In this document: in pieces, positions 43,835 through 51,733 of the stretch
Position numbering within the stretch: the first letter of the stretch is position 1
Layout of the letters: each line of letters begins with the position of its first letter
Assembly (NCBI GenBank): GCA_017546145.1
Contig: JAFYXN010000021.1
Span: 1-64,000, forward strand
DNA: 64,000 nt
Source: Clostridia bacterium
GTDB taxonomy: Bacteria > Bacillota > Clostridia > Monoglobales > Monoglobaceae
Reading direction: 5' to 3'
The notes under the pieces: generated by a model
Told to the model about the DNA's origin: nothing
Seen by the model: the letters and a program-made list of their open reading frames with translations, nothing else
The model's database searches: none
Made by a program: the position numbers and the translations under genes

Positions 43835-44077
43835 ATGAGACTTGATAAATATTTAAAGGTTTCACGGCTTATAAAGCGCCGTACTGTGGCAAATGAAGCG
43901 TGCGACGGAGGACGAGTGTCTGTGAACGGAAGAATTGTAAAGGCGTCCTATGACGTTAAGGTTGGCGATGAAATGGAAATCCGTTTCGGCAGCAGAACGC
44001 TTAAAATAAGAGTTACAGATGTACGCGAACAAGTGGGAAAAAGCGATGCTTCCACTTTGTATGAGGTGCTTGCCTGA
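43835..44077 (+). CDS. rqcP: S4-domain RNA-binding protein, RqcP (YabO) type
   Basis: An 80-residue protein that is essentially a single S4 domain: RLDKYLKVSRLIKRRTVANE and GGRVSVNGRIVKASYDVKVGD. In Bacillus the same-sized protein next to mazG is RqcP (YabO), which binds stalled 50S-peptidyl-tRNA and helps RqcH add alanine tails. Hsp15-like function is the alternative. RBS CAGGAGA. The terminator overlaps the stop codon. Confidence 0.9.
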   Translation: MRLDKYLKVSRLIKRRTVANEACDGGRVSVNGRIVKASYDVKVGDEMEIRFGSRTLKIRVTDVREQVGKSDASTLYEVLA

Positions 44078-44099
44078 TAAATTTGGCAGGCACCTTTTT
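44064..44099 (+). terminator. terminator of the yabM-mazG-rqcP-like cluster
   Basis: The stem AGGTGCTTGCC / GGCAGGCACCT (one G-U) begins inside the last codons of rqcP and is followed by TTTTT. Confidence 0.82.
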
Positions 44100-44149
44100 G
44101 ATTTGTTGAAAACAGACAAAAAAATAAAAAATTATTGTTTGGTTTTTGG

Positions 44150-44178
44150 TTGAAAAGTTTAAAGAAATGCAGTATAAT
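44150..44178 (+). promoter_or_regulatory. promoter of the EF-G-like gene
   Basis: TTGAAA (44150-44155), 17-bp spacer, TATAAT (44173-44178). Confidence 0.78.
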
Positions 44179-44226
44179 ATTGTAAAAAGTACTTGACGGT
44201 ACATATCCACATTGGAGGGTTGAAAA

Positions 44227-46290
44227 TTGAAACTGTATGAAACATCAAAAATCAAAAACTTTTGTCTTTTAGGACATGGAAACTCAGGAAAGACATCACT
44301 GGCAGAGGCTATGCTGTATACAGCAGGCTCGGTTGAAAGAATGGGAAGAACCCAGGACGGCAACACGGTTATGGATTTTGACCCGGAGGAAATAAAGCGC
44401 AAGTTTTCGATAAGTGCCGCTGTTGCAACCTGTGACTGGAGCGGTACAAAGTTTAATATTATAGATACTCCCGGATTTTTTGATTTTGTTGGCGAGGTTC
44501 AGCAAAGTGTAAAGGTGGCAGATGCCGCAATTATTGTACTGAGTGGTAAGTCGGGTCTGACAGTAGGCGCCGAAAAGGCGTGGAAGTATGCGGATAATGC
44601 TGGTATCCCCAAACTGATATTTATCAACAAGGTTGATGACGAAAGAGTTAATTATTACGGTGTCCTTGACCAGCTGCGTGAAAAGTACGGCAAAAAGATT
44701 GCGCCTTTGCAGGTTCCTATCCGCGAGGGCGAAAAGATAACAGGCTTTGTTAATGTTGTTGAAGGCGAAGCAAGAAAGTTTGAAGGTGACAGAACGGTTA
44801 CTGCAACAATCCCCGAAGGAATGGAAGCTGATATTGAACCAATCCGTGAAATGATAAACGAGGCGGTTGCCGAAAGCTCAGAAGAACTTATGGAAAGATA
44901 CTTTGCAGGCGAAACATTTACGCTTGCTGAAACCTATGAGGCTCTGCGAAGCGGTGTTGCTGCAGGGGATATTGTTCCTGTACTTTGCGGAAGTGCATAT
45001 AACAAGCTGGGTATTTCGTCACTTATGAATGCTATAAACGCATATTTCCCTGCTCCTGATTCATCAGAAGATTTCTTTATCGCACACAAGGAGGACGGCT
45101 CTGACGCACGACGCAAGGTTGATATAAATGATCCGCTTGCGGCATTGGTGTTCAAAACTGTTGCTGACCCCTATGTTGGCAAACTGTCGTATTTCAAGGT
45201 GTATTCAGGGATTATGACTCCTGACACAACTGTTTATAATGCGGTTACAGGTCAGAGCGAAAGAGTGGGCAAAATTTTTGCATTGGTCGGCAAAAAACAG
45301 GTTGAGGTTGAAAAGCTTAATGCGGGCGATATTGGTGCAGTTACAAAGCTTGTTAATACAAATACAGGCGATACATTATGCAGTCTTACAGACAGAATAA
45401 TAATTGACGGTATTGAATTTGCAAAGCCCAATACTACGCTTGCAGTTCTTCCCAAGGCAAAAGGCGATGAAGAAAAGATAAGTCAGGGACTTTCAAAGCT
45501 TATGGACGAGGATAAGACCTTTGCTGTTGAGAATAATACAGAAACCCGTCAGATGGTTATAAAGGGAATGGGTGAGCAGCATATTGATATTTTGGTAAGC
45601 AAGCTCAAAAATAAATTTGGCGTTGACGTTACTTTAACAGAGCCAAAAGTTGCATATCGTGAGGCTATCCGCAAAACTGTTAAGGTCGAAGGAAAGCACA
45701 AAAAGCAATCCGGCGGTCACGGTCAGTACGGTCATGTATGGATTGAATTTGCTCCGTATGATGACGGACTTCTGTTTGAGGAAAAGGTGTTCGGAGGCAG
45801 CGTTCCAAAGAACTACTTCCCAGCAGTTGAAAAGGGCCTGCAGGAGAGTATGAAGCAGGGGATTTTGGCAGGTTATCCGATGGTAGGACTCAAGGCTACG
45901 CTGCTGGACGGTTCATATCATCCGGTTGATTCATCAGAAATGGCGTTCAAAACTGCTGCATCACTTGCTTTTAAAGCCGGAATGGAGCAAGCAAGTCCTG
46001 TTCTTCTGGAACCAATAGGTCATCTCAAGGTTTACGTTCCTGATACCTATACCGGTGATATAATAGGTGACATCAACAAACGCCGCGGTCAGATGCTTGG
46101 CATGACTCCTCAGGGTGATGGAATTACCATGATAGAGGGTGAAGTTCCAATGGCAGAGATGCATACATATTCGTCAGACCTTCGTTCGATGACACAGGCA
46201 AAGGGCAGCTATGAATTTGAATTTGAAAGATATCAGGATGCACCGTCAAATATTGTTGACAAAATAGTGGCTGAAAGCAAAGAAAAATAA
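44227..46290 (+). CDS. EF-G paralogue (FusA2-like translational GTPase)
   Basis: A 687-residue five-domain GTPase. G1 GHGNSGKTS, G3 DTPGFFDF and G4 NKVD are normal. The switch I region reads KRKFSISAAVA instead of the RGITI pattern of translocase EF-G. Domain IV keeps GQYGHVWIEF and PVDSSEMAFK. It stands alone, with its own promoter, and is not in a str operon (rpsL-rpsG-fusA-tuf). It is therefore likely an accessory EF-G such as those in many Clostridia and Actinobacteria, of unclear job (stress or ribosome recycling). It is not TetM-like at the N-terminus. TTG 44227, RBS GGAGGG. Confidence 0.92.
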   Translation: MKLYETSKIKNFCLLGHGNSGKTSLAEAMLYTAGSVERMGRTQDGNTVMDFDPEEIKRKFSISAAVATCDWSGTKFNIIDTPGFFDFVGEVQQSVKVADAAIIVLSGKSGLTVGAEKAWKYADNAGIPKLIFINKVDDERVNYYGVLDQLREKYGKKIAPLQVPIREGEKITGFVNVVEGEARKFEGDRTVTATIPEGMEADIEPIREMINEAVAESSEELMERYFAGETFTLAETYEALRSGVAAGDIVPVLCGSAYNKLGISSLMNAINAYFPAPDSSEDFFIAHKEDGSDARRKVDINDPLAALVFKTVADPYVGKLSYFKVYSGIMTPDTTVYNAVTGQSERVGKIFALVGKKQVEVEKLNAGDIGAVTKLVNTNTGDTLCSLTDRIIIDGIEFAKPNTTLAVLPKAKGDEEKISQGLSKLMDEDKTFAVENNTETRQMVIKGMGEQHIDILVSKLKNKFGVDVTLTEPKVAYREAIRKTVKVEGKHKKQSGGHGQYGHVWIEFAPYDDGLLFEEKVFGGSVPKNYFPAVEKGLQESMKQGILAGYPMVGLKATLLDGSYHPVDSSEMAFKTAASLAFKAGMEQASPVLLEPIGHLKVYVPDTYTGDIIGDINKRRGQMLGMTPQGDGITMIEGEVPMAEMHTYSSDLRSMTQAKGSYEFEFERYQDAPSNIVDKIVAESKEK

Positions 46291-46295
46291 AAAGC

Positions 46296-46330
46296 CGAAG
46301 CAGTTCTCCGTAAGGGGAGCTGCTTCGTTT
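46296..46330 (+). terminator. terminator after the EF-G-like gene
   Basis: The 14-bp stem CGAAGCAGTTCTCC / GGGGAGCTGCTTCG (one G-U) with loop GTAA, followed by a short TTT. Confidence 0.75.
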
Positions 46331-46398
46331 GCGGCATATATGAAATAAAAACCAGGGAATAAAAATTATACAAAATGCAAATATATGAGGTGACACGT

Positions 46399-47280
46399 AT
46401 GATAAAAACATTGTCTTCAAAGGCTTTGTCAATAATAAAAAAAATGCAGCAAAACGAGATTACAGAAAGCGTAATTTACGAAGAAATTGCAAAATTTGCA
46501 AAAGGTGAAGAAAACAAGAAAACGCTCCTTCGTCTTGCTGCGGAAGAAAAGGCTCACTATGAAATATGGAAAAAATATACCGATACTGACTTGAAACCCC
46601 AAAAAGGAAAAGTATTTAAATACAAGCTTATTGCGCGTATCTTAGGCTTTACATTTGCGGTTAAGCTTATGGAAAACGGTGAAGAAGATGCTCAGAAAGA
46701 GTATGACATTCTTAAAGATGAAGTGGAAGAAAGTATTTGGATCAGACAACAGGAGGAAGAACACGAGAGCGCACTGCTTGAAATGCTTGACGAAGAACGT
46801 CTGCAATATGTGGGCAGTATGGTGCTTGGAATGAATGACGCATTGGTTGAGCTTACAGGCTCTCTGGCAGGATTTACGTTTGCTATGCAGAATACAAGAC
46901 TTATTGCACTTTCAGGGCTTATAATGGGGATTTCTGCAACCTTTTCAATGGCGTCAAGTGAATTTCTTGCCGCAAAGAGCGAAGGAAGAAATGATGCTTT
47001 TAAATCATGCTGTTATACGGGCGTTGCATATCTGATAACGGTTGCTCTTTTGATAATGCCGTATCTTTTGATGGGTAACAGCCGGTATATGACAGCGTTG
47101 TTTACGATGATTGCAGTGGTTGTTTTGATTATTGCAGGGTTTACATATTACATATCAGTTGCAAAAGGCGAAAAATTCAGACCACGGTTTTTGGAGATGA
47201 CGCTTATCAGTGTGGGCGTGGCTGTGGTTTCGTTTTTTGTTGGTGTTCTGGCTAAATATTTTTTAGGTGTTGAGCTTTAA
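46399..47280 (+). CDS. erythrin-VIT (ferritin-like plus CCC1/VIT1) iron transporter
   Basis: 293 residues. A rubrerythrin/ferritin-like domain (about 1-130) has two helix pairs with EExxH-type motifs (LAAEEKAHYEIW and QQEEEHESALLE). It is fused to a VIT1/CCC1 membrane domain of about five helices (VLGMNDALVELTGSLAGFTF, FSMASSEFLAAKSE). Known relatives such as MbfA export iron, or iron and manganese, and protect against peroxide. ATG 46399 is set by GAGGTG six bases upstream; an ATG 24 bases earlier has no RBS. Metal substrate here is inferred. Confidence 0.9.
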   Translation: MIKTLSSKALSIIKKMQQNEITESVIYEEIAKFAKGEENKKTLLRLAAEEKAHYEIWKKYTDTDLKPQKGKVFKYKLIARILGFTFAVKLMENGEEDAQKEYDILKDEVEESIWIRQQEEEHESALLEMLDEERLQYVGSMVLGMNDALVELTGSLAGFTFAMQNTRLIALSGLIMGISATFSMASSEFLAAKSEGRNDAFKSCCYTGVAYLITVALLIMPYLLMGNSRYMTALFTMIAVVVLIIAGFTYYISVAKGEKFRPRFLEMTLISVGVAVVSFFVGVLAKYFLGVEL

Positions 47281-47338
47281 AAAGGCTTAAAAGGTTATAT
47301 TAACAAATAATTCTTTGTAAACATTGGAGGAAAATAAT

Positions 47339-48331
47339 TTGAAGTATAAAGCAAGTGAAGACAGATACCATTCAATGGAATATAATAAATGCGGCGAGAG
47401 CGGGCTTAAGCTTCCGGCTGTGTCCCTTGGATTGTGGCATAACTTTGGTGATAATGCTGATTACAAAAATATGTGTAAAATGTGTTTTACTGCTTTTGAC
47501 AATGGGATCACACATTTTGACATTGCAAATAACTATGGTCCTGCAGCAGGCAGTGCAGAAAGAAATTTTGGCAGAATACTGAATGACCAGATGAAGGCAT
47601 ATCGTGATGAGATGATAATAAGTACAAAAGCAGGTTATTATATGTGGCCCGGCCCTTATGGGGATTTTGGAAGTAAAAAGTACCTTGTTGCAAGTCTTGA
47701 CCAAAGTCTTAAAAGAATGGACTTGGATTATGTAGATATATTCTATCATCACAGAATGGACCCTGATACTCCGCTTTATGAAACGATGTGGGCACTTGAC
47801 AGCATTGTTAAGAGCGGTAAGGCACTGTATATCGGACTTTCAAATTATGACGGCGAAACAATGAAAAAAGCAGCGGATATTCTGAATGAATTGAATTGTC
47901 CGTTTATAATCAATCAAAACAGATATTCAATACTCGACAGAACAGTTGAAAACAATGGGATTTTAAATGCCTTAACAGAGCGAAAGAAGGGTATGATTGT
48001 TTTCAGCCCGCTTGAACAAGGACTGCTTACCAACCGGTATTTCAATGAAATACCAAATGACAGCAGAGTCAGGACCGACGGTAGATTTCTTAGTGAGAAG
48101 TCTATTACCGGTCAGGTTTTAGAAAAAACACAAAAGCTTAACGAAATTGCCCAAAACCGAGGTCAGACGCTTGCGCAGATGTCACTTGCTTGGGTATATA
48201 ACCGTACAGGCGTTACAAGTGTCCTTATAGGCGCATCAAAGCCTCAGCAGATACTGGAAAATATAAAAATGCTTGAAAAGTCTGACTTCACACAGGAAGA
48301 GCTTGATGCAATAGACAGAATTGTTTTGTAG
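47339..48331 (+). CDS. aldo/keto reductase, YghZ / L-glyceraldehyde-3-phosphate reductase type
   Basis: A 330-residue (beta/alpha)8 NAD(P)H-dependent oxidoreductase. MEYNKCGESGLKLPAVSLGL is typical of the YghZ/Kv-beta-like branch. The catalytic tetrad is visible as FDIANNYGP (Asp, Tyr), STKAGYYMWPGP (Lys) and FYHHRMDP (His). The cofactor end is VLIGASKPQQILEN. Substrates are probably small aldehydes such as methylglyoxal or L-glyceraldehyde-3-phosphate. TTG 47339 is chosen because GGAGG (47326-47330) lies eight bases upstream. The preceding in-frame TTG overlaps that RBS. Confidence 0.92.
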   Translation: MKYKASEDRYHSMEYNKCGESGLKLPAVSLGLWHNFGDNADYKNMCKMCFTAFDNGITHFDIANNYGPAAGSAERNFGRILNDQMKAYRDEMIISTKAGYYMWPGPYGDFGSKKYLVASLDQSLKRMDLDYVDIFYHHRMDPDTPLYETMWALDSIVKSGKALYIGLSNYDGETMKKAADILNELNCPFIINQNRYSILDRTVENNGILNALTERKKGMIVFSPLEQGLLTNRYFNEIPNDSRVRTDGRFLSEKSITGQVLEKTQKLNEIAQNRGQTLAQMSLAWVYNRTGVTSVLIGASKPQQILENIKMLEKSDFTQEELDAIDRIVL

Positions 48332-48359
48332 TTATATTGTTACAAAAAGGATGATTAAG

Positions 48360-49475
48360 TTGAAAATTGAATGGAAAGATTGTTTTAAAATAGGATTAGG
48401 AGTATTTCTCTTATATCTGTGCGTGCATTACTGGGGAGCGGTTTCGGGAGTACTCTCTACAATAATTGGCGCAGCACTGCCGCTATTGATAGGCGGCATG
48501 ATTGCGTATTTTGTCAATATTCTTATGACATTTTATGAAAACCACTACTTTGTAAAGAAGACAAAACCGATTTTTGGCAAAACACGCAGACCATTATGTA
48601 TGCTGTTTGCTTTCCTGACCATTTTGGCGATTATTGCTTTAATTATAGGGTTGGTAGTGCCTCAGCTTGTTTCGTGTATTCAGCTCATTATCTTTGAACT
48701 TCCTGCTGCCCTTGAGTCTTTGGTGAACAAGGCAGAAGAGTGGAATATTATTTCAGGAGGCTTTGCAGATGTTCTTTCGTCAATAGACTGGCAATCACGG
48801 ATGGGCGAGATTATTGGGGCTTTTACATCCGGAGTAGGAAACATTATGAATGTAGCTGTTAAAGCGGTATCATCAGTTTTTTCATGGATTGTTTCAGCTT
48901 TGTTAAGTATTATTTTCGCAATATACCTTCTTTTGTCAAAGGATAAGCTTAAAGCACAGGTTAAGCGCGTTGGTAAATTCTATCTTAAGGATAGCTGGTG
49001 CAGAAAGCTTTCCTATGTGATAACAGTGCTTGACGATTGCTTCCACAGGTATTTTGTGGGACAATGCACCGAAGCTGGAGTTCTTGGCGTGCTGTGCACC
49101 ATTGGGATGTTAATGTTAAAATTGCCCTATGCAACTATGATAGGAGCACTTGTTGCATTTACTGCTCTCATTCCTGTTGCAGGCTCATATATTGGTGCGG
49201 CAGTGGGTGCATTTATGATTCTTACCGTTTCGCCTGTTAAGGCAATTGTATTTTTGGTGTTTATTGTGATTCTTCAACAGCTTGAAGGAAACCTGATTTA
49301 CCCCAAGGTTGTTGGTTCATCTATTGGACTGCCGGGGATATGGGTTCTTGCGGCTGTCACTATAGGCGGCGGAATATTGGGGGTTTTTGGTATGCTGTTG
49401 GGCGTGCCGATAGCCGCTGCTGTTTATCGCCTTGTTCGTGATGATGTTAATGGACAAAGCCCTCTAAGGCGGTAA
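48360..49475 (+). CDS. AI-2E family (PerM/YdbI-like) membrane transporter
   Basis: A 371-residue protein with about seven helices. FVNILMTFYENHYF, the large loop around LESLVNKAEEWNIISGGF and the C-terminal PKVVGSSIGLPGIWVLAAVT and GVFGMLLGVPIAAAVYRLV are hallmarks of the family. Members include TqsA (autoinducer-2 export) and Na+/H+ antiporter-like proteins, so the substrate is uncertain. TTG 48360, nine bases after AAAAGG, is preferred; ATG 48351 follows the RBS directly. Confidence 0.9.
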   Translation: MKIEWKDCFKIGLGVFLLYLCVHYWGAVSGVLSTIIGAALPLLIGGMIAYFVNILMTFYENHYFVKKTKPIFGKTRRPLCMLFAFLTILAIIALIIGLVVPQLVSCIQLIIFELPAALESLVNKAEEWNIISGGFADVLSSIDWQSRMGEIIGAFTSGVGNIMNVAVKAVSSVFSWIVSALLSIIFAIYLLLSKDKLKAQVKRVGKFYLKDSWCRKLSYVITVLDDCFHRYFVGQCTEAGVLGVLCTIGMLMLKLPYATMIGALVAFTALIPVAGSYIGAAVGAFMILTVSPVKAIVFLVFIVILQQLEGNLIYPKVVGSSIGLPGIWVLAAVTIGGGILGVFGMLLGVPIAAAVYRLVRDDVNGQSPLRR

Positions 49476-49517
49476 ATACAAGGAGTTTTGAGCATAAATA
49501 TTTTTCAATAAAAAAGC

Positions 49518-49546
49518 TTGACTTTTTTGTGTGTTTATGGTATCAT
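49518..49546 (+). promoter_or_regulatory. promoter of the Asp-Thr tRNA pair
   Basis: TTGACT (49518-49523), 17-bp spacer, TATCAT (49541-49546), 18 bp before tRNA-Asp. Confidence 0.8.
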
Positions 49547-49564
49547 TTTTGAGTGGTTAAACAT

Positions 49565-49641
49565 GGTCCGGTAGTTCAGTTGGTTAGAATGCCAGCCTGT
49601 CACGCTGGAGGTCGTGGGTTCGAGCCCCATCCGGATCGCCA
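49565..49641 (+). tRNA. tRNA-Asp (GTC)
   Basis: A 77-nt cloverleaf. Acceptor GGTCCGG/CCGGATC, anticodon stem CCAGC-GCTGG with loop CTGTCAC (GUC), encoded CCA. Confidence 0.97.
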
Positions 49642-49646
49642 CTTTT

Positions 49647-49722
<76 letters not shown>

Positions 49723-49723
49723 G

Positions 49724-49754
49724 AAAAAACGACAAGTTTCACTTGTCGTTTTTT
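49724..49754 (+). terminator. terminator after the Asp-Thr tRNAs
   Basis: The 14-bp perfect stem (49724-49737/49741-49754), AAAAAACGACAAGT / ACTTGTCGTTTTTT. Confidence 0.9.
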
Positions 49755-49755
49755 C

Positions 49756-49939
49756 AATGAAATAAATCCTGCGGATTTGTGAAATGCACTTCGTGCGTGA
49801 AATATTGCTTCGCAATATGAAATACGCCTTGCGGCGTGTGATAAAAGGATTTATTTTATTTCACAGAAAGCGAATGCTTTCTATTTCACAATTTACAAAG
49901 TAAATTATTTCACATCGAGCTTCGGCGAGATATTTCATT
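49756..49939. repeat. mini-hairpin array with mirrored GTGAAAT spacers
   Basis: Seven small dyads separated by a fixed spacer. TGAAAT-type spacers occur at 49758, 49780, 49798 and 49818. The reverse complement ATTTCAC/T follows at 49858, 49883, 49907 and 49932. Dyads include GCAC-TTC-GTGC, ATATTGC-TTC-GCAATAT, ACGCC-TTGC-GGCGT, AGAAAGC-GAAT-GCTTTCT and AATTTAC-AAA-GTAAATT. In addition 49756-49770 can pair with 49846-49860 over 15 bp (one G-U), enclosing three hairpins. No coding potential. A structured RNA or a MITE-like DNA element are both possible. Confidence 0.8.
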
Positions 49940-49950
49940 AATAAATAATT

Positions 49951-50016
49951 GCATCTATTATGTAGCCGAAAGCCAAAAAGAAACGACAATTTCGTAAGAA
50001 ATTGTCGTTTCTTTTT
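49951..50016 (+). terminator. conserved right-end block with terminator hairpin
   Basis: GCATCTATT (49951-49959) and GAAAGCCAA (49968-49976) precede the 14-bp perfect stem 49979-49992/49999-50012 and TTTTT. The same blocks at the same 17-bp spacing precede the hairpin at 224-260, but there the hairpin arms differ in sequence. Confidence 0.75.
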
Positions 50017-50046
50017 GTACTCTTATCGAAGCTTGTCAATGACATC

Positions 50047-50080
50047 CTGCCTATATGTATAAATACATATAGGCAGTTTT
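50047..50080. terminator. perfect 14-bp inverted repeat with T-run
   Basis: CTGCCTATATGTAT (50047-50060) and its exact complement (50063-50076) with a 2-nt centre, followed by TTTT. The palindrome is near-complete, so it could be a DNA site as well as a terminator. Confidence 0.55.
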
Positions 50081-50350
50081 GAGCCCATGAACAAAATGAA
50101 TAAAAAATAATAATTTAAAATGCAAAAATTGTATAAATTTCACAGATTAAAATAAATGCAATAAGTTTATGTAAAATTTTTTTGGTAAATTTGGTATTTT
50201 CACATTAAAATGAGTTGCAAATTTTGTTTACTTATGATAAACTAATAATATGTTTGCGAATAGAGAAATATAAATTATAGAAAATATTATTTAACTATTC
50301 TCAAACCAATGAATTGTCTTTGAAATATTATTGATTTAGGAGGTAATTTT
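50081..50350 (+). other. nagB upstream region
   Basis: AT-rich, no gene seen. A weak promoter candidate TTGTTT (50224-50229), 16-bp spacer, TAATAT (50246-50251) lies about 100 bp before nagB. No glmS-type ribozyme or riboswitch was recognised. Confidence 0.4.
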
Positions 50351-51082
50351 ATGCTTCATCCAAGAATTATTGTTGCAAAAAATCCCGAGGAGGTAGGAAA
50401 GTTAGCAGCTGACCTGTTTGAAACAGAAATTCAAAAAAAGCCTGCTTGTGTACTGGGGCTGGCAACAGGCTCAACGCCATTGCCGTTATATAGCGAACTG
50501 GTTGCACGTGAAAAATCAGGAAAAATTGACTTCAGCAAGGTGCGATCAGCCAATCTTGACGAATATAAGGGGCTTACACCTGACCACGAGCAAAGCTACT
50601 TCAGCTTTATGCGGAATAATCTGTTTAAGCACATTTCAATAAAACCCGAAAACACCATTATTCCTTCCGGAATCAGCGAGGATGTAGAAGCAATGTGCGA
50701 GGAATATGAGACTAAAATTGAAGAATGGGGCGGAGTGGATGTGCAGCTTTTGGGCATAGGTCACGACGGACATATAGGGTTTAATGAACCCTGTGACCAT
50801 TTTCCTCAAAAAACGCATGAAGTAAAACTGGCAGATATGACAATTGAAGCCAATAAGCGTTTTTTCAATTCTGCAGATGAAGTTCCCAAAGCTGCAGTTA
50901 CCATGGGCATTGGAACTATTATGGCTGCTAAAAAAATTATTATGCTTGCAACCGGCGCAGACAAAAAGGAAATCTTGCATAAGACCTTCTGGGGCAGTGT
51001 AACACCTCAGGTTCCGGCATCTATACTTCAGTTTCACCCTGATGTAACTGTTATTTGCGATGAAGCTGCATATCCTTTTTAA
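50351..51082 (+). CDS. nagB: glucosamine-6-phosphate deaminase
   Basis: A 243-residue enzyme converting glucosamine-6-phosphate to fructose-6-phosphate and ammonia, linking amino-sugar use to glycolysis. Motifs: GLATGSTPLPLY (phosphate loop), ANLDEYKGL (catalytic Asp) and LGIGHDGHIGFNEP (His and acidic pair). The length is that of the short Firmicute form without the E. coli allosteric tail. RBS TTTAGGAGG before ATG 50351. No nagA or transporter gene is adjacent. Its presence fits growth on host or bacterial amino sugars. Confidence 0.96.
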   Translation: MLHPRIIVAKNPEEVGKLAADLFETEIQKKPACVLGLATGSTPLPLYSELVAREKSGKIDFSKVRSANLDEYKGLTPDHEQSYFSFMRNNLFKHISIKPENTIIPSGISEDVEAMCEEYETKIEEWGGVDVQLLGIGHDGHIGFNEPCDHFPQKTHEVKLADMTIEANKRFFNSADEVPKAAVTMGIGTIMAAKKIIMLATGADKKEILHKTFWGSVTPQVPASILQFHPDVTVICDEAAYPF

Positions 51083-51164
51083 TATATAAATAAATTTCCT
51101 TTACAGTTTAAAATTTTAACAGATAAAACACAGTCAATAACGTCAAACTAACATTGAGGAGTTG

Positions 51165-51386
51165 ATGTTATTGAGAAAAAAAGACAAAACAAAAAAACAG
51201 ATTCATCCTGAAATTATAAGAGAGCAAGAAGAAAGACGCAAAGCAGAAATGATGTATTCAGGCGAAGGTCTGAAGCGGGCAGTTTTGCTTTATGCTCTTT
51301 TGGCAGGAGTGAACTATCCTTCGTACGGTTTTGGTTATAGTCTTATAATTCCGCCTGTGTTGTTTATGAAATTTTTTGATGACTGA
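51165..51386 (+). CDS. small single-span membrane protein of unknown function
   Basis: A 73-residue protein. A very basic N-terminus (LRKKDKTKKQIHPEII) is followed by a charged helix and one hydrophobic segment, AVLLYALLAGVNYPSYGFGY ... LIIPPVLF. RBS GAGGAG lies before ATG 51165; TTG 51171 is an alternative start. A strong terminator follows. No family recognised. An N-in single-pass topology is likely from the positive charges. Confidence 0.65.
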   Translation: MLLRKKDKTKKQIHPEIIREQEERRKAEMMYSGEGLKRAVLLYALLAGVNYPSYGFGYSLIIPPVLFMKFFDD

Positions 51387-51397
51387 TTTATTCTTTT

Positions 51398-51440
51398 GGT
51401 CACCGCAGAGCTTCAGCTCTGCGGTGACCTTTTCTTTTTT
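51398..51440 (+). terminator. strong terminator before the surface-protein cluster
   Basis: A 15-bp perfect stem (51398-51412/51415-51429) with a 2-nt centre, followed by TTTTCTTTTTT. Confidence 0.92.
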
Positions 51441-51733
51441 GTACAAAAAAGCAATGGCAGTAAAAAAAGTAGCAAAATAAAGCAAGCATTTTTTTTGTAT
51501 TTGTGATAATATTAATAAAAATACTATATTAAAATGGAAAAATTACATAATCTTTACCAAATTACGCATAAATTGACACATTGCGCCTGATTGACATCGA
51601 AGAAAGATACATTGTATAATTGTATAAAAGCTATATAATTTTGCAACTTTATTTGGTAAAATTATACAACAAAAACTATTAACATTGTAAAATTATTAAA
51701 ATCTATATACATTTATTTTCAGGAGGAATAAAA
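51441..51733 (+). other. leader region of the surface-protein cluster
   Basis: AT-rich, no gene seen. It holds two TTGACA-like boxes (51583-51588 and 51591-51596) and the promoter described separately. The expected leader of about 105 nt shows no clear riboswitch fold. Confidence 0.5.
51591..51620 (+). promoter_or_regulatory. promoter of the secreted-protein cluster
   Basis: TTGACA (51591-51596), 18-bp spacer, TATAAT (51615-51620). Confidence 0.75.

Noticed and set aside
49756-49939. CRISPR-like array (regular short repeats)
   Set aside because: The repeated unit is only 6-8 bp, the intervening sequences are themselves palindromic and of variable length, the repeat flips orientation midway, and no cas genes are near.
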